Shown here piece after piece: positions 1-6,394 of a stretch of 11,435 nt of DNA. How positions within the stretch are numbered: the first letter of the stretch is position 1; each line of letters opens with the position of its first letter. The stretch comes from Pseudomonadota bacterium. Its GTDB lineage: Bacteria; Pseudomonadota; Gammaproteobacteria; Enterobacterales; Enterobacteriaceae. The stretch spans positions 1 to 11,435 of the forward strand of contig JAEYFY010000291.1 of NCBI GenBank assembly GCA_023454395.1. The letters run 5' to 3'. Under the pieces are notes generated by a model. It searched no databases, was not told where the DNA came from, and saw only the letters and a list, made by a program, of their open reading frames with translations. Position numbers and translations under genes: made by a program.

Positions 1-23
1 AATCGTTTTTTTGGAATATTTTC

Positions 24-1286
24 ATGAGTCATTCTGAGCACAATCAAACTCGTCGTCGTCTTGTTAAAGGAATTGGCGCGTTATTATTGTTAAGTGTTAG
101 TCCTGTTGGTCTTGCTGCCACAGCATCGATTGTTGCTGTGAGGGTTTGGCCTGCCTCGACTTATACTCGCGTGACTATAGAATCCAGTACACCACTGAAA
201 TATCGTCAGTTTGCATTATCAAACCCTGAACGTATTGTGGTGGATTTAGAAGGTATTCAACTCAATAGCGTATTGAAAGGTGTCGCTAATCAAGTTCAGA
301 CTAGCGATCCGTATTTAAAACTTATTCGCGTTGGCCAAAATACACCTAAAACAGTACGACTGGTATTTGAAGTAAAAACGCCTGTACAACCCCAAATGTT
401 TACGCTGAAACCGGTGGCTGAATTTAAAAACCGTTTGGTGTTAGATTTCTACCCAAGTCATGGTGCTGATAAGGAAGACGATCCTCTCTTAGCGCTATTG
501 CGTGAATATAACGACGGTGATTTACAACAAGCTGTACCAGCGCAAACCGACACGCGTAAACCGGGTCGAGCAGGGCGAGATAGACCTATTATTATCATGA
601 TCGATCCAGGTCATGGTGGGGAAGATCCGGGCGCAATTGGTAAATATAAAACGCGTGAAAAAGATGTGGTTTTACAAATTGCTCGTCGCTTAAGAACGCT
701 TATTGATAAAGACGCTAAAATGAAAGCGTATATGACACGTAATGAAGATGTCTTTATTCCATTGACAGTACGTGTTGCAAAAGCGCGGAAAATGCAGGCA
801 GATTTATTTGTTTCTATCCATGCTGATGCGTTTACAAACCGCGCTGCGAGAGGTTCATCTGTTTTTGCATTATCAAAAACGGGCGCAACCAGTAATACGG
901 CACGTTATCTTGCTCAAACACAAAATGAGTCTGACTTAATTGGTGGGGTGAGTAAAAGCGGCGATCGTTATGTTGATCACGCCATGTTAGATCTTGTGCA
1001 AACTGCGACAATTAATGACAGCCTAAAATTTGGTAGCGAAGTACTTAAGCTCATGGGTGGGATTAATAAACTGCATAAAAATAAAGTCGATCAGGCAGGT
1101 TTTGCGGTATTAAAAGCGCCAGAAATACCATCAATACTGGTTGAAACGGCCTTTATCAGTAATATCGAAGAAGAGAAAAAGCTGAAAACAGCCAAGTTCC
1201 AGCAACAAATTGCTGAATCTATCTTTAAAGGGATCAAAGCTTATTTTGCCAATGGCGGTGAATTAACCTTAGCTGATCGTAGCTAA
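24..1286 (+). CDS. amiC: N-acetylmuramoyl-L-alanine amidase AmiC, Tat-exported
   Basis: This periplasmic zinc amidase cleaves the bond between MurNAc and the L-Ala of the stem peptide and helps split septal peptidoglycan during daughter-cell separation. The 420 aa length fits E. coli AmiC (417 aa). The N-terminus carries a twin-arginine motif (TRRRLVK, residues 9-15), a hydrophobic stretch and a likely cleavage site after GLA near residue 31, so export should be by Tat. An AMIN domain (about residues 35-142), which in the family targets the septum, is followed by a linker and an Amidase_3 domain (about 188-408). The expected zinc ligands and catalytic residues are present: H197 in DPGHGG, E212 in TREKD, H266 in SIHADAF and E374 in VETAFIS. 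The family is activated by NlpD. The start lies only 23 nt from the window edge with a weak upstream GGAA, so its promoter is not visible. Family assignment is firm. Confidence 0.97.
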   Translation: MSHSEHNQTRRRLVKGIGALLLLSVSPVGLAATASIVAVRVWPASTYTRVTIESSTPLKYRQFALSNPERIVVDLEGIQLNSVLKGVANQVQTSDPYLKLIRVGQNTPKTVRLVFEVKTPVQPQMFTLKPVAEFKNRLVLDFYPSHGADKEDDPLLALLREYNDGDLQQAVPAQTDTRKPGRAGRDRPIIIMIDPGHGGEDPGAIGKYKTREKDVVLQIARRLRTLIDKDAKMKAYMTRNEDVFIPLTVRVAKARKMQADLFVSIHADAFTNRAARGSSVFALSKTGATSNTARYLAQTQNESDLIGGVSKSGDRYVDHAMLDLVQTATINDSLKFGSEVLKLMGGINKLHKNKVDQAGFAVLKAPEIPSILVETAFISNIEEEKKLKTAKFQQQIAESIFKGIKAYFANGGELTLADRS

Positions 1287-1318
1287 TCTCTCTCTATCTC
1301 CTTTTCTTATAGCCCAGT

Positions 1319-1355
1319 AGAAAGCCAATATCATGCGCTTTCTATTGGCGTTTTT
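1319..1355 (+). terminator. Intrinsic terminator after amiC
   Basis: The stem GCCAATA (1324-1330) pairs with TATTGGC (1343-1349) around a 12-nt loop and is followed by G and five T residues (1351-1355). It starts 33 nt after the amiC stop. A competing hairpin, AGAAAGC (1319-1325) with GCTTTCT (1337-1343), shares part of the same sequence, so only one can form at a time. The one next to the T-run is the terminating form. Confidence 0.8.
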
Positions 1356-1377
1356 ATTGTATTTTCAACACAATAAA
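1353..1377. other. Perfect 8-bp inverted repeat downstream of the amiC terminator
   Basis: TTTATTGT (1353-1360) and ACAATAAA (1370-1377) form a perfect, AT-rich stem with a 9-nt loop. No T-run follows on either strand, so it is not a clear terminator by itself. It lies downstream of both amiC and the opposing tRNA genes and might protect the 3' end of either transcript. That role is inference. Confidence 0.35.
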
Positions 1378-1498
1378 TCTATCTAATACAATGCATTATT
1401 GAGATAAAAGAAATTTTATTTAGTAAATCTATGGGGGATAAAATTAGGTTTGTAAATTAAGAGAGAAAATAAAATAAGAGGAAATCTTGAAGAGAAAT
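1378..1498. other. AT-rich spacer between the amiC terminator and the tRNA genes
   Basis: I see no open reading frame, promoter or convincing terminator for the minus-strand tRNA transcript in this AT-rich stretch. It would contain the 3' trailer of the tRNA precursor. Confidence 0.5.
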
Positions 1499-1575
<77 letters not shown>

Positions 1576-1605
1576 ACTGATACTATAACTTACTGCTTTG
1601 TGAAT

Positions 1606-1682
<77 letters not shown>

Positions 1683-1690
1683 TCTCCACA

Positions 1691-1725
1691 GAGGGGCACT
1701 ATACTCAGGATCTGCTGAGTTGCAA
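1691..1725 (-). promoter_or_regulatory. Stringent-type sigma70 promoter for the two tRNA-fMet genes
   Basis: On the minus strand, -35 TTGCAA (1720-1725) and -10 TATAGT (1698-1703) are separated by 16 bp. A GC-rich discriminator GCCCCTC (1691-1697) follows, typical of rRNA and tRNA promoters that are shut down by ppGpp. An A/T-rich tract lies upstream of the -35, as expected for an UP element. The first mature tRNA begins 15 nt after the -10. The 16-bp spacer is almost filled by the inverted repeat ACTCAG/CTGAGT (1703-1708 and 1715-1720). Confidence 0.85.
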
Positions 1726-1965
1726 GTTTTTTATGAAATTTTTACAGTTTTCTTTTAAAAACGGTCAGAAATAACACATCAAGATGCAAATTTAGGCAGT
1801 TATACTTGTCATACTTCAAGTTATTGAGAGTTGTTTAAAAGTCATATTGATTGGGTGATAATAGAAAGCCTTAACAATTAGCATATTCATATCTTTATTG
1901 ATTTTGCTTTGGTATCTTTCTAACTCAAAATCAACACTCAAATTCAGTCATTAAGCGGGTCAAAA
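1726..1965. other. Intergenic region upstream of mltA
   Basis: This AT-rich stretch holds the upstream element of the tRNA promoter, the repeat fragment at 1801-1822 and the mltA leader. A GATAAT near 1855-1860 could be a -10 for mltA but no good -35 sits at the right distance, so I do not call a promoter. I see no open reading frame worth reporting. Confidence 0.4.
1801..1822 (+). repeat. Possible end fragment of a dispersed intergenic repeat
   Basis: The 20 nt at 1801-1820 agree at 15 positions with the reverse complement of 4050-4069, another intergenic site in this window. Both resemble the ends of palindromic repeats that I recall between genes in several Enterobacterales, with the pattern TATAC...CATACTTCAAG. 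Only one end is recognisable here. The assignment is from memory and would need a genome search. Confidence 0.35.
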
Positions 1966-3060
1966 ATGGTTACTTGGCGAAAATCGTTAATTTTAGGTAT
2001 GTTAGCGCTAGCTTTGACAGGATGTCATCGTCCAACAGAGCAAGGGCAACAGTATAAAGATGGAAAGCTTAAGCAAGATCTTATTGAGGTAAGCTCGCCA
2101 AATACGCAAGGTACACCGATTAATGGTCCTGATTACTTGCAACAAGTAAACCAGATAAACCAAACATCATCCCGCTTATACAATAGCAATAAAGAGACTT
2201 ATCAGGCGGTAGAAAACTGGTTACGATCCGGTGCAGATACACGCCAATTACGTCAATTCAATCTTTCTGCATTTCAAATGGAAGGCGTCGATAAGTACGG
2301 TAACGTTCAGTTTACTGGATATTACACACCTGTTCTTGAAGCTCGTTTAACACAACAAGGTGAATTCCAATACCCTCTTTATAAAATGCCGGCTAATAGT
2401 CGTTCAAAATTGCCTTCCCGTGCTGCTATTTATAATGGTGCATTAAGCCAATCTTTAATTGCAGCTTACAGTAACTCCATTATGGATAATTTTATGATGG
2501 AAGTTCAGGGAAGTGGTTATGTTGATTTTGGTGATGGTAAACCTTTAACGTTCTTTGGTTATGCGGGGAAAAACGGACACCCTTACCGTAGTATTGGCAA
2601 AGTACTTATTGATAATGGCGAAGTAGAAAGAAAAGATATGTCGATGCTTGCTATTAGAGATTGGGCTGATAAGCACAATGATGCTGAAGTCAGAAAATTA
2701 TTAGAAGAAAACCCGTCATTTGTTTTTTTCAAACCAGAGCCTTTTACACCAGTCAGAGGCGCTAGTGCTATTCCTCTTGTTGCACTTGCTTCTGTGGCTT
2801 CCGACAGAAGTATTATTCCTGCCGGAACGGTATTGCTTGCTGAAATTCCTGTACTTGATAATAGCGGTAATTTTACAGGTGAATACCAAATGCGTTTAAT
2901 GGTGGCATTAGATGTAGGTGGGGCAATTAAAGGGCATCATTTCGATATTTATCATGGAATTGGTAAAGATGCTGGTCATATGGCAGGTTTTTATAATCAT
3001 TATGGGCGTGTTTGGGTATTAAAAAAATCACAACTTAACTTATTAAACCCTGCGTCATAA
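1966..3060 (+). CDS. mltA: Membrane-bound lytic murein transglycosylase A (MltA)
   Basis: MltA is an outer-membrane lipoprotein that cuts the MurNAc-GlcNAc bond of peptidoglycan without water, leaving a 1,6-anhydroMurNAc end. At 364 aa it matches E. coli MltA (365 aa). Residues 1-20 form a lipoprotein signal: a K/R-containing start, a hydrophobic core and lipobox LTGC with the lipidated Cys at position 20. The residue after it is His rather than Asp, consistent with outer-membrane sorting. The MltA barrel region (about 100-260, including QFTGYYTP, GSGYVDFGDG and NPSFVFF) is followed by a C-terminal 3D domain with D316 in ALDVGGAIKG and D327 in HFDIYHG. D327 probably corresponds to the catalytic Asp308 of mature E. 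coli MltA. The start is fixed by the signal peptide; upstream AAGCGGG is a modest ribosome-binding site. It stands alone as a transcription unit, or with tcdA 109 nt downstream. Confidence 0.96.
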   Translation: MVTWRKSLILGMLALALTGCHRPTEQGQQYKDGKLKQDLIEVSSPNTQGTPINGPDYLQQVNQINQTSSRLYNSNKETYQAVENWLRSGADTRQLRQFNLSAFQMEGVDKYGNVQFTGYYTPVLEARLTQQGEFQYPLYKMPANSRSKLPSRAAIYNGALSQSLIAAYSNSIMDNFMMEVQGSGYVDFGDGKPLTFFGYAGKNGHPYRSIGKVLIDNGEVERKDMSMLAIRDWADKHNDAEVRKLLEENPSFVFFKPEPFTPVRGASAIPLVALASVASDRSIIPAGTVLLAEIPVLDNSGNFTGEYQMRLMVALDVGGAIKGHHFDIYHGIGKDAGHMAGFYNHYGRVWVLKKSQLNLLNPAS

Positions 3061-3169
3061 AACGATTTACTATTTATCTGTTCATTATTAACGGTAAAAT
3101 GATGCAAACGACATGGCTATGGATATTAAGAGCCGTGATTATTTCTGTTATTTAGGTTGTTATCGCATT

Positions 3170-3982
3170 ATGCAAAATTCATTATCGGATTCATATTTAC
3201 AACGCTTTTCTGGAATAGGGCGACTCTATGGGCAAAAAGCGTTGTCTTATTTTGCTCAGGCTCATATTTGTGTAGTGGGTATAGGTGGGGTCGGTAGCTG
3301 GGCTGCTGAAGCATTAGCACGTAGTGGTATTGGTGCTATCACCTTAATTGATATGGATGATGTGTGTGTGACTAACACTAATCGTCAAATACATGCGTTG
3401 AAAGAAAGCGTGGGCCAGCCTAAATGTGATGTGATGAAACAGCGTATTTTAGCAATCAATCCAGAATGCAAAGTGACGAGTATTGATGATTTTGTCACGG
3501 TTGATAATGTCGCTGAAATGATGAATAACAACTTTGATTATGTCATTGATGCCATTGATAGTGTAAGACCAAAGGCTGCATTATTAGCTTATTGTCGTCG
3601 TTATAAAATTCCGGTGATCACAACGGGTGGTGCTGGTGGGCAAATTGATCCAACACAAATCCAAGTGGTTGATCTAGCAAAAACAATTCAAGATCCTTTA
3701 GCGGCTAAATTAAGAGAGCGTTTGAAGTCTGATTTTAATGTCGTAAAAAACAGTAAGGGAAAATTAGGGATCGATTGTGTTTTCTCAACAGAGCAACTCG
3801 TTTACCCACAAGGAGATGGTACGGTTTGTGCCGCTAAAAGTACCGCAGATGGTGTGAAACGAATGGATTGTTCAGCTGGCTTTGGTGCCGTAACGATGGT
3901 AACGGCGTCGTTTGGTTTTATTGCGGTGTCTCATGCTTTGAAGAAGATGTTAGCAAAGGCGCAGCGTACTGGTCATATTTAA
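3170..3982 (+). CDS. tcdA: tRNA threonylcarbamoyladenosine dehydratase TcdA (CsdL)
   Basis: TcdA is an E1-like enzyme that uses ATP to dehydrate t6A at position 37 of ANN-decoding tRNAs into cyclic t6A. Sulfur flow from CsdA and CsdE supports it, and both are encoded just downstream on the other strand. From this start it is 270 aa, close to E. coli (268 aa). A ThiF-type Rossmann nucleotide-binding motif GIGGVG is at residues 37-42, followed by DMDDV (61-65), the TNRQ arginine motif (70-73), DAIDSVRPK (127-135) and TGGAGGQIDP (152-161). A hydrophobic C-terminal segment (about 238-261) fits the reported membrane association. The reading frame is open upstream to an ATG at 3113 (289 aa), but those 19 extra residues have no counterpart in E. 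coli TcdA and no ribosome-binding site. I prefer 3170, although its own site (AGG about 13 nt upstream) is weak. Confidence 0.93.
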   Translation: MQNSLSDSYLQRFSGIGRLYGQKALSYFAQAHICVVGIGGVGSWAAEALARSGIGAITLIDMDDVCVTNTNRQIHALKESVGQPKCDVMKQRILAINPECKVTSIDDFVTVDNVAEMMNNNFDYVIDAIDSVRPKAALLAYCRRYKIPVITTGGAGGQIDPTQIQVVDLAKTIQDPLAAKLRERLKSDFNVVKNSKGKLGIDCVFSTEQLVYPQGDGTVCAAKSTADGVKRMDCSAGFGAVTMVTASFGFIAVSHALKKMLAKAQRTGHI

Positions 3983-3990
3983 AGTATTCG

Positions 3991-4069
3991 CACTAGTCAC
4001 ATACTGATATATGTTCCTAGCGACTCATTCACTTGTCGCCTAGCTACATCTTGAATTATTTAGAGTATA
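3991..4069. repeat. Probable remnant of a palindromic intergenic repeat between tcdA and csdE
   Basis: This gap between convergent genes has two hairpins: ACATA (3999-4003) with TATGT (4010-4014), and CTAGCGAC (4017-4024) with GTCGCCTAG (4035-4043), which pairs fully apart from one bulged C. It ends with TTGAATTATTTAGAGTATA (4051-4069), which I recall as the characteristic end of palindromic repeats scattered between genes in Yersinia, Serratia and Photorhabdus relatives. No T-run follows either stem, so an ordinary intrinsic terminator is unlikely, although the structure may still separate the convergent transcripts. Confidence 0.45.
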
Positions 4070-4073
4070 AAAC

Positions 4074-4514
4074 TTAATACTGAGAGGTGAGTGATTTTAA
4101 TCGTGCTACGATTGCATTCACTCCGTCAGTACGAGATTGGCTAATTTGATTAGCCAATCCTAATTGATCAAAAATCGCTAACATATCGATATCAGCTATT
4201 TCTTGCGCTGTTTTATTTTCAACAGAGGCTAAAATAATAGTCAGTAAGCCTTTTACAATACGACCATCACTATCGCCATAAACATGATATTTGCCGTCAT
4301 TATTTAATTCGATACCTAGCCACACTCTGTTTTCACATCCCTTGATTTCTTTTTCTGTTGTTTTTAATTCATCAGGTAATGCGGGCAATTTACGAGATAG
4401 TTGAATCAATTGGCGATATTTATCTTCCCATGCTTTTGATTTTTGAAAATCATTAAGCAAGATATCTAGGGTAATTTCATTACCAAAAGGGTGCTGTGTT
4501 GTAATGTTGGTCAT
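4074..4514 (-). CDS. csdE: Sulfur acceptor protein CsdE
   Basis: CsdE is a SufE-family protein that accepts persulfide sulfur from the cysteine desulfurase CsdA and passes it on in the TcdA-dependent tRNA pathway. The 146 aa length fits the family. The sulfur-accepting cysteine is C60 in the motif KGCENRVWLG (equivalent to C61 of E. coli CsdE). Other family features are the core GDSDGRIVKGLL (80-91) and SRTDGVNAI (127-135). It lies 5 nt after the csdA stop, so the two are surely one operon. No clear Shine-Dalgarno sequence precedes the ATG, which suggests translational coupling to csdA. SufE would be the alternative, but the csdA neighbour and the sequence match to CsdE decide it. Confidence 0.95.
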   Translation of the reverse strand: MTNITTQHPFGNEITLDILLNDFQKSKAWEDKYRQLIQLSRKLPALPDELKTTEKEIKGCENRVWLGIELNNDGKYHVYGDSDGRIVKGLLTIILASVENKTAQEIADIDMLAIFDQLGLANQISQSRTDGVNAIVARLKSLTSQY

Positions 4515-4519
4515 GATGA

Positions 4520-5731
4520 TTATTCGTCTTTTAAGAGTGTTAACGCAAAAATAACAGCGTCAATAAAGGCATCAATATCAGAAAGTTGATTATAAGGCAT
4601 AAAAGAAATACGTAAACAGCCTGAAATATTTAATGAATCAATAAGGGGCTGTGCGCAGTGTTGCCCTGTGCGTAATGCAATGCCTTTCTCTGTGATTAAT
4701 GTTGCTAAATCACTATGATGAATACCTTCAAAATTGAAAGAAACAACCGATGAGTTGGCGGCTCGGTAACTGATAAACCCATTTAGCTCACTCAGACGCT
4801 TCTCTGCTTCTTCTGCAAGCTCTAAAGTATATTGATTAGCAAGGTGCATATCTTGCTTTTCTAACCATGCTAATGTGGCTGAAAATGCAATAACACCCGC
4901 AACATTAGGTGTTCCCGCTTCAAAACGCTGAGGAATTGGGGCTGGAGTAAAACCTTCGAATGTTGCGTTAGTCAGCATCTTTCCACCACCATGCCAAGGT
5001 GTCATGTTTTCTAAGTGTTCTCGTTTGCCATAACAAATACCCAATCCATTAGGACCATAAAGTTTATGAGCAGAAAAAACATAGAAATCGATATCAAGTG
5101 CTGTGACATCTGTTGGGTGATGCGCAATACCTTGCGCTCCATCGACAACCAGTAAGCAATTATCGTATTGATGAACGCATTGGGAAACTTTATCTAATGC
5201 GATTTGAGCGCCTGTCACATTCGACATTTGGCTAACAGCAACAATTCGTGTCCGCTTATTGATTAAAGCATTTAAGCTATTAATTGAAGGTAAAAAATGA
5301 TCCTCAATAGCCCAGCGGATCACTCGTGCGCCGGTTTGTTCCGCCAGTATCAACCAAGGAATAAGGTTTGCATGGTGCTCTTGCTCACTAACAATGATTT
5401 CATCACCTGCTTGTAAGCGTGGGCGAAAATAACCTTGAGCAATAAGATTGAGTGATTCTGTGGTGCCTTTTGTCCAAATAATCGTATCACTATCAGCGCT
5501 ATTGATTAAGTCGGCAACCTGTTGACGTGTCGCTTCATATTGTTGCGTTGTCTCTTTAGCGTGCTGATATTGGCTACGGTGAACCGTCGCAAAATTATGG
5601 CGATAAAACGCATCAGAGGCTTCTATCATGGCGAGAGGTTTTAATGCAGTTGCTGCACTATCGAGATAAATAGTCTTTTCTTTAAGAGCAGGAAATTGTT
5701 GTCGAAATAAATCAGGTGAAAATGCGTTCAT
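4520..5731 (-). CDS. csdA: Cysteine desulfurase CsdA
   Basis: CsdA is a PLP-dependent class V aminotransferase-fold enzyme that removes sulfur from cysteine (or sulfinate and selenium from analogues) and loads CsdE. The 403 aa are in the E. coli range (401 aa). The PLP-binding lysine is K223 in SAHKLYGPNGLG, with D197 in VVDGAQ and H120 in the EHH motif also contacting the cofactor. The catalytic cysteine is C359 in RTGQHCAQPL, the SufS/CsdA type (group II) active loop. R374 in GCLRIS is the expected substrate-carboxylate arginine. The start gives MNAFSPDLFRQQFP, in line with relatives, but no strong ribosome-binding site is visible. SufS is the nearest alternative; the absence of suf genes and the adjacent csdE favour CsdA. 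Confidence 0.95.
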   Translation of the reverse strand: MNAFSPDLFRQQFPALKEKTIYLDSAATALKPLAMIEASDAFYRHNFATVHRSQYQHAKETTQQYEATRQQVADLINSADSDTIIWTKGTTESLNLIAQGYFRPRLQAGDEIIVSEQEHHANLIPWLILAEQTGARVIRWAIEDHFLPSINSLNALINKRTRIVAVSQMSNVTGAQIALDKVSQCVHQYDNCLLVVDGAQGIAHHPTDVTALDIDFYVFSAHKLYGPNGLGICYGKREHLENMTPWHGGGKMLTNATFEGFTPAPIPQRFEAGTPNVAGVIAFSATLAWLEKQDMHLANQYTLELAEEAEKRLSELNGFISYRAANSSVVSFNFEGIHHSDLATLITEKGIALRTGQHCAQPLIDSLNISGCLRISFMPYNQLSDIDAFIDAVIFALTLLKDE

Positions 5732-6073
5732 AGTTAGGCTGTAATAGTAGACGAATAAATTTTCGTGATTTGTCGTTAAAAATAGGGCGTATAGATTATA
5801 CGGTTAATTATATTTATTTATAACGGAAACCTAAGGGCATCCGTTTGTAATGCACGATTAGACCCATAATAACACGATTAAGATGATGAAAGTTCACTCA
5901 ATAAAAAATCACTGAGATCAGATTAATATCCTATTTTTTGTTGTTTTAATTTATTGGGGATAATCTGTGGTGAGTTTTTTTAGAATAATGGTGATAATTT
6001 CATTATAAAAAATGGATGAAAACATCAAAATAGTATGCGTGGATAATTAAAAAGTAGAGAAAAATAGGGAATA
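5732..6073. other. Gene-poor interval between csdA and gcvB
   Basis: This 342-bp AT-rich interval contains the csdA leader and the trailing side of gcvB. In E. coli this place holds the lipoprotein gene ygdI, but no lipobox-bearing frame is present here. I see an inverted repeat AACGGA (5822-5827) with TCCGTT (5840-5845), and a weak minus-strand reading frame at 5814-5897 without a ribosome-binding site. Nothing else is supportable. Confidence 0.5.
5788..5802 (-). promoter_or_regulatory. Candidate csdA promoter -10 inside a perfect inverted repeat
   Basis: On the minus strand a consensus TATAAT (5795-5800) lies 64 nt upstream of the csdA start. It is embedded in the perfect palindrome CGTATA-N3-TATACG (5788-5802), which could be an operator. 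The best -35 at 17 bp is TTATAA, a poor match, so the promoter call is tentative. Confidence 0.35.
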
Positions 6074-6098
6074 AAAAAAGCACCGCCTTGGCGGTGCA
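6074..6098 (-). terminator. Rho-independent terminator of gcvB
   Basis: A perfect GC-rich 8-bp stem, GCACCGCC with GGCGGTGC around two bases, is followed on the minus strand by seven T residues (6074-6080). The U-tail is also the expected Hfq-binding site of the small RNA. Confidence 0.92.
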
Positions 6099-6271
6099 CT
6101 ATAAAATCACTATGGACAGACAGGGTAAATGTACAGGAAGTGAAAAAAAACAGTAGCATCGGCTACTAAGTCTGGAATTTCCAGACAACTTGCAAACACA
6201 ACATCACAACCACAAAGCCAAAAGTTTTGCAGTATTGCTACTACACAACTTTTCGTTCCGGCTTAGGAAGT
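6074..6271 (-). ncRNA. gcvB: GcvB small regulatory RNA
   Basis: GcvB is an Hfq-dependent small RNA that represses many amino-acid and peptide transport mRNAs (in E. coli dppA, oppA and others) by base pairing. Read on the minus strand it starts ACTTCCTAAGCCGGAACG and aligns with E. coli GcvB along its length, at about 198 nt against 205. The GU-rich seed region R1 (6191-6214) pairs with targets. A hairpin GTCTGG/CCAGAC (6170-6186) and one with stem AGTAGC/GCTACT (6152-6167) follow. The latter is trailed by eight U residues (6143-6150), which should give a short form of about 129 nt as described in E. coli. The conserved R3 block CACTTCCTGTACATTTACCC follows. The final terminator is GCACCGCC/GGCGGTGC (6081-6098) plus seven U residues. 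R1 is about 6 nt shorter than in E. coli. Confidence 0.96.
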
Positions 6272-6277
6272 GCGCTT

Positions 6278-6306
6278 ACTATAGGTATTTACTGGCTAAT
6301 CATCAA
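6278..6306 (-). promoter_or_regulatory. gcvB promoter
   Basis: On the minus strand, -35 TTGATG (6301-6306) and -10 TATAGT (6278-6283) are exactly 17 bp apart. The conserved RNA start at 6271 lies 7 nt downstream of the -10. The E. coli gene is activated by GcvA with glycine and repressed by GcvA with GcvR. A CTAAT GcvA-type element (6296-6300) abuts the -35. Confidence 0.85.
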
Positions 6307-6366
6307 GGGACAAATTATAATGCTTCGCATAAAAAAAACTAATGATGAAAGTTAGGGTCTACTAAT
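6296..6366. promoter_or_regulatory. Three CTAAT elements, candidate GcvA-binding sites
   Basis: The motif CTAAT, the core of GcvA-binding sites in E. coli, occurs three times in the same orientation in the gcvB-gcvA gap: 6296-6300, 6339-6343 and 6362-6366. The first two share a longer context (CTAATCATCAAGG and CTAATGATGAAAG). The first overlaps the gcvB -35 edge; the others lie in the gcvA leader region. Binding is inferred from the motif and the location. Confidence 0.55.
6316..6321 (+). promoter_or_regulatory. Candidate gcvA promoter -10
   Basis: A consensus TATAAT lies on the plus strand 74 nt upstream of the gcvA start, back to back with the gcvB promoter. The -35 at 17 bp would be TGGCTA (6293-6298), a weak match that overlaps a CTAAT element. 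That fits an autoregulated LysR-type gene, but the start site is not proven. Confidence 0.5.
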
Positions 6367-6394
6367 AGCCAAAATAGGGGTTTAAGAACCGAAT

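Noticed and set aside
1703..1734. Inverted repeat ACTCAG/CTGAGT followed by TTTTTT as a plus-strand terminator
   Set aside because: The T-run lies about 7 nt beyond the stem, too far for an intrinsic terminator; the site is better explained as part of the tRNA promoter region.
1841..1860. Possible mltA promoter around GATAAT
   Set aside because: No acceptable -35 at 16-18 bp, so not called.
5814..5897. Minus-strand mini-frame of 27 codons (GTG) or 17 codons (ATG 5867)
   Set aside because: No Shine-Dalgarno sequence for either start and no homologue I recognise; mentioned as part of a finding but not annotated as a gene.
6011..6049. 12-codon plus-strand frame starting ATGGATGAAAAC
   Set aside because: Too short, no ribosome-binding site, in AT-rich sequence where such frames arise by chance.
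5883..6353. 12-nt exact repeat ATGATGAAAGTT at 5883-5894 and 6342-6353
   Set aside because: A few exact 12-mers are expected by chance in an AT-rich window of this size, and the flanks do not match.
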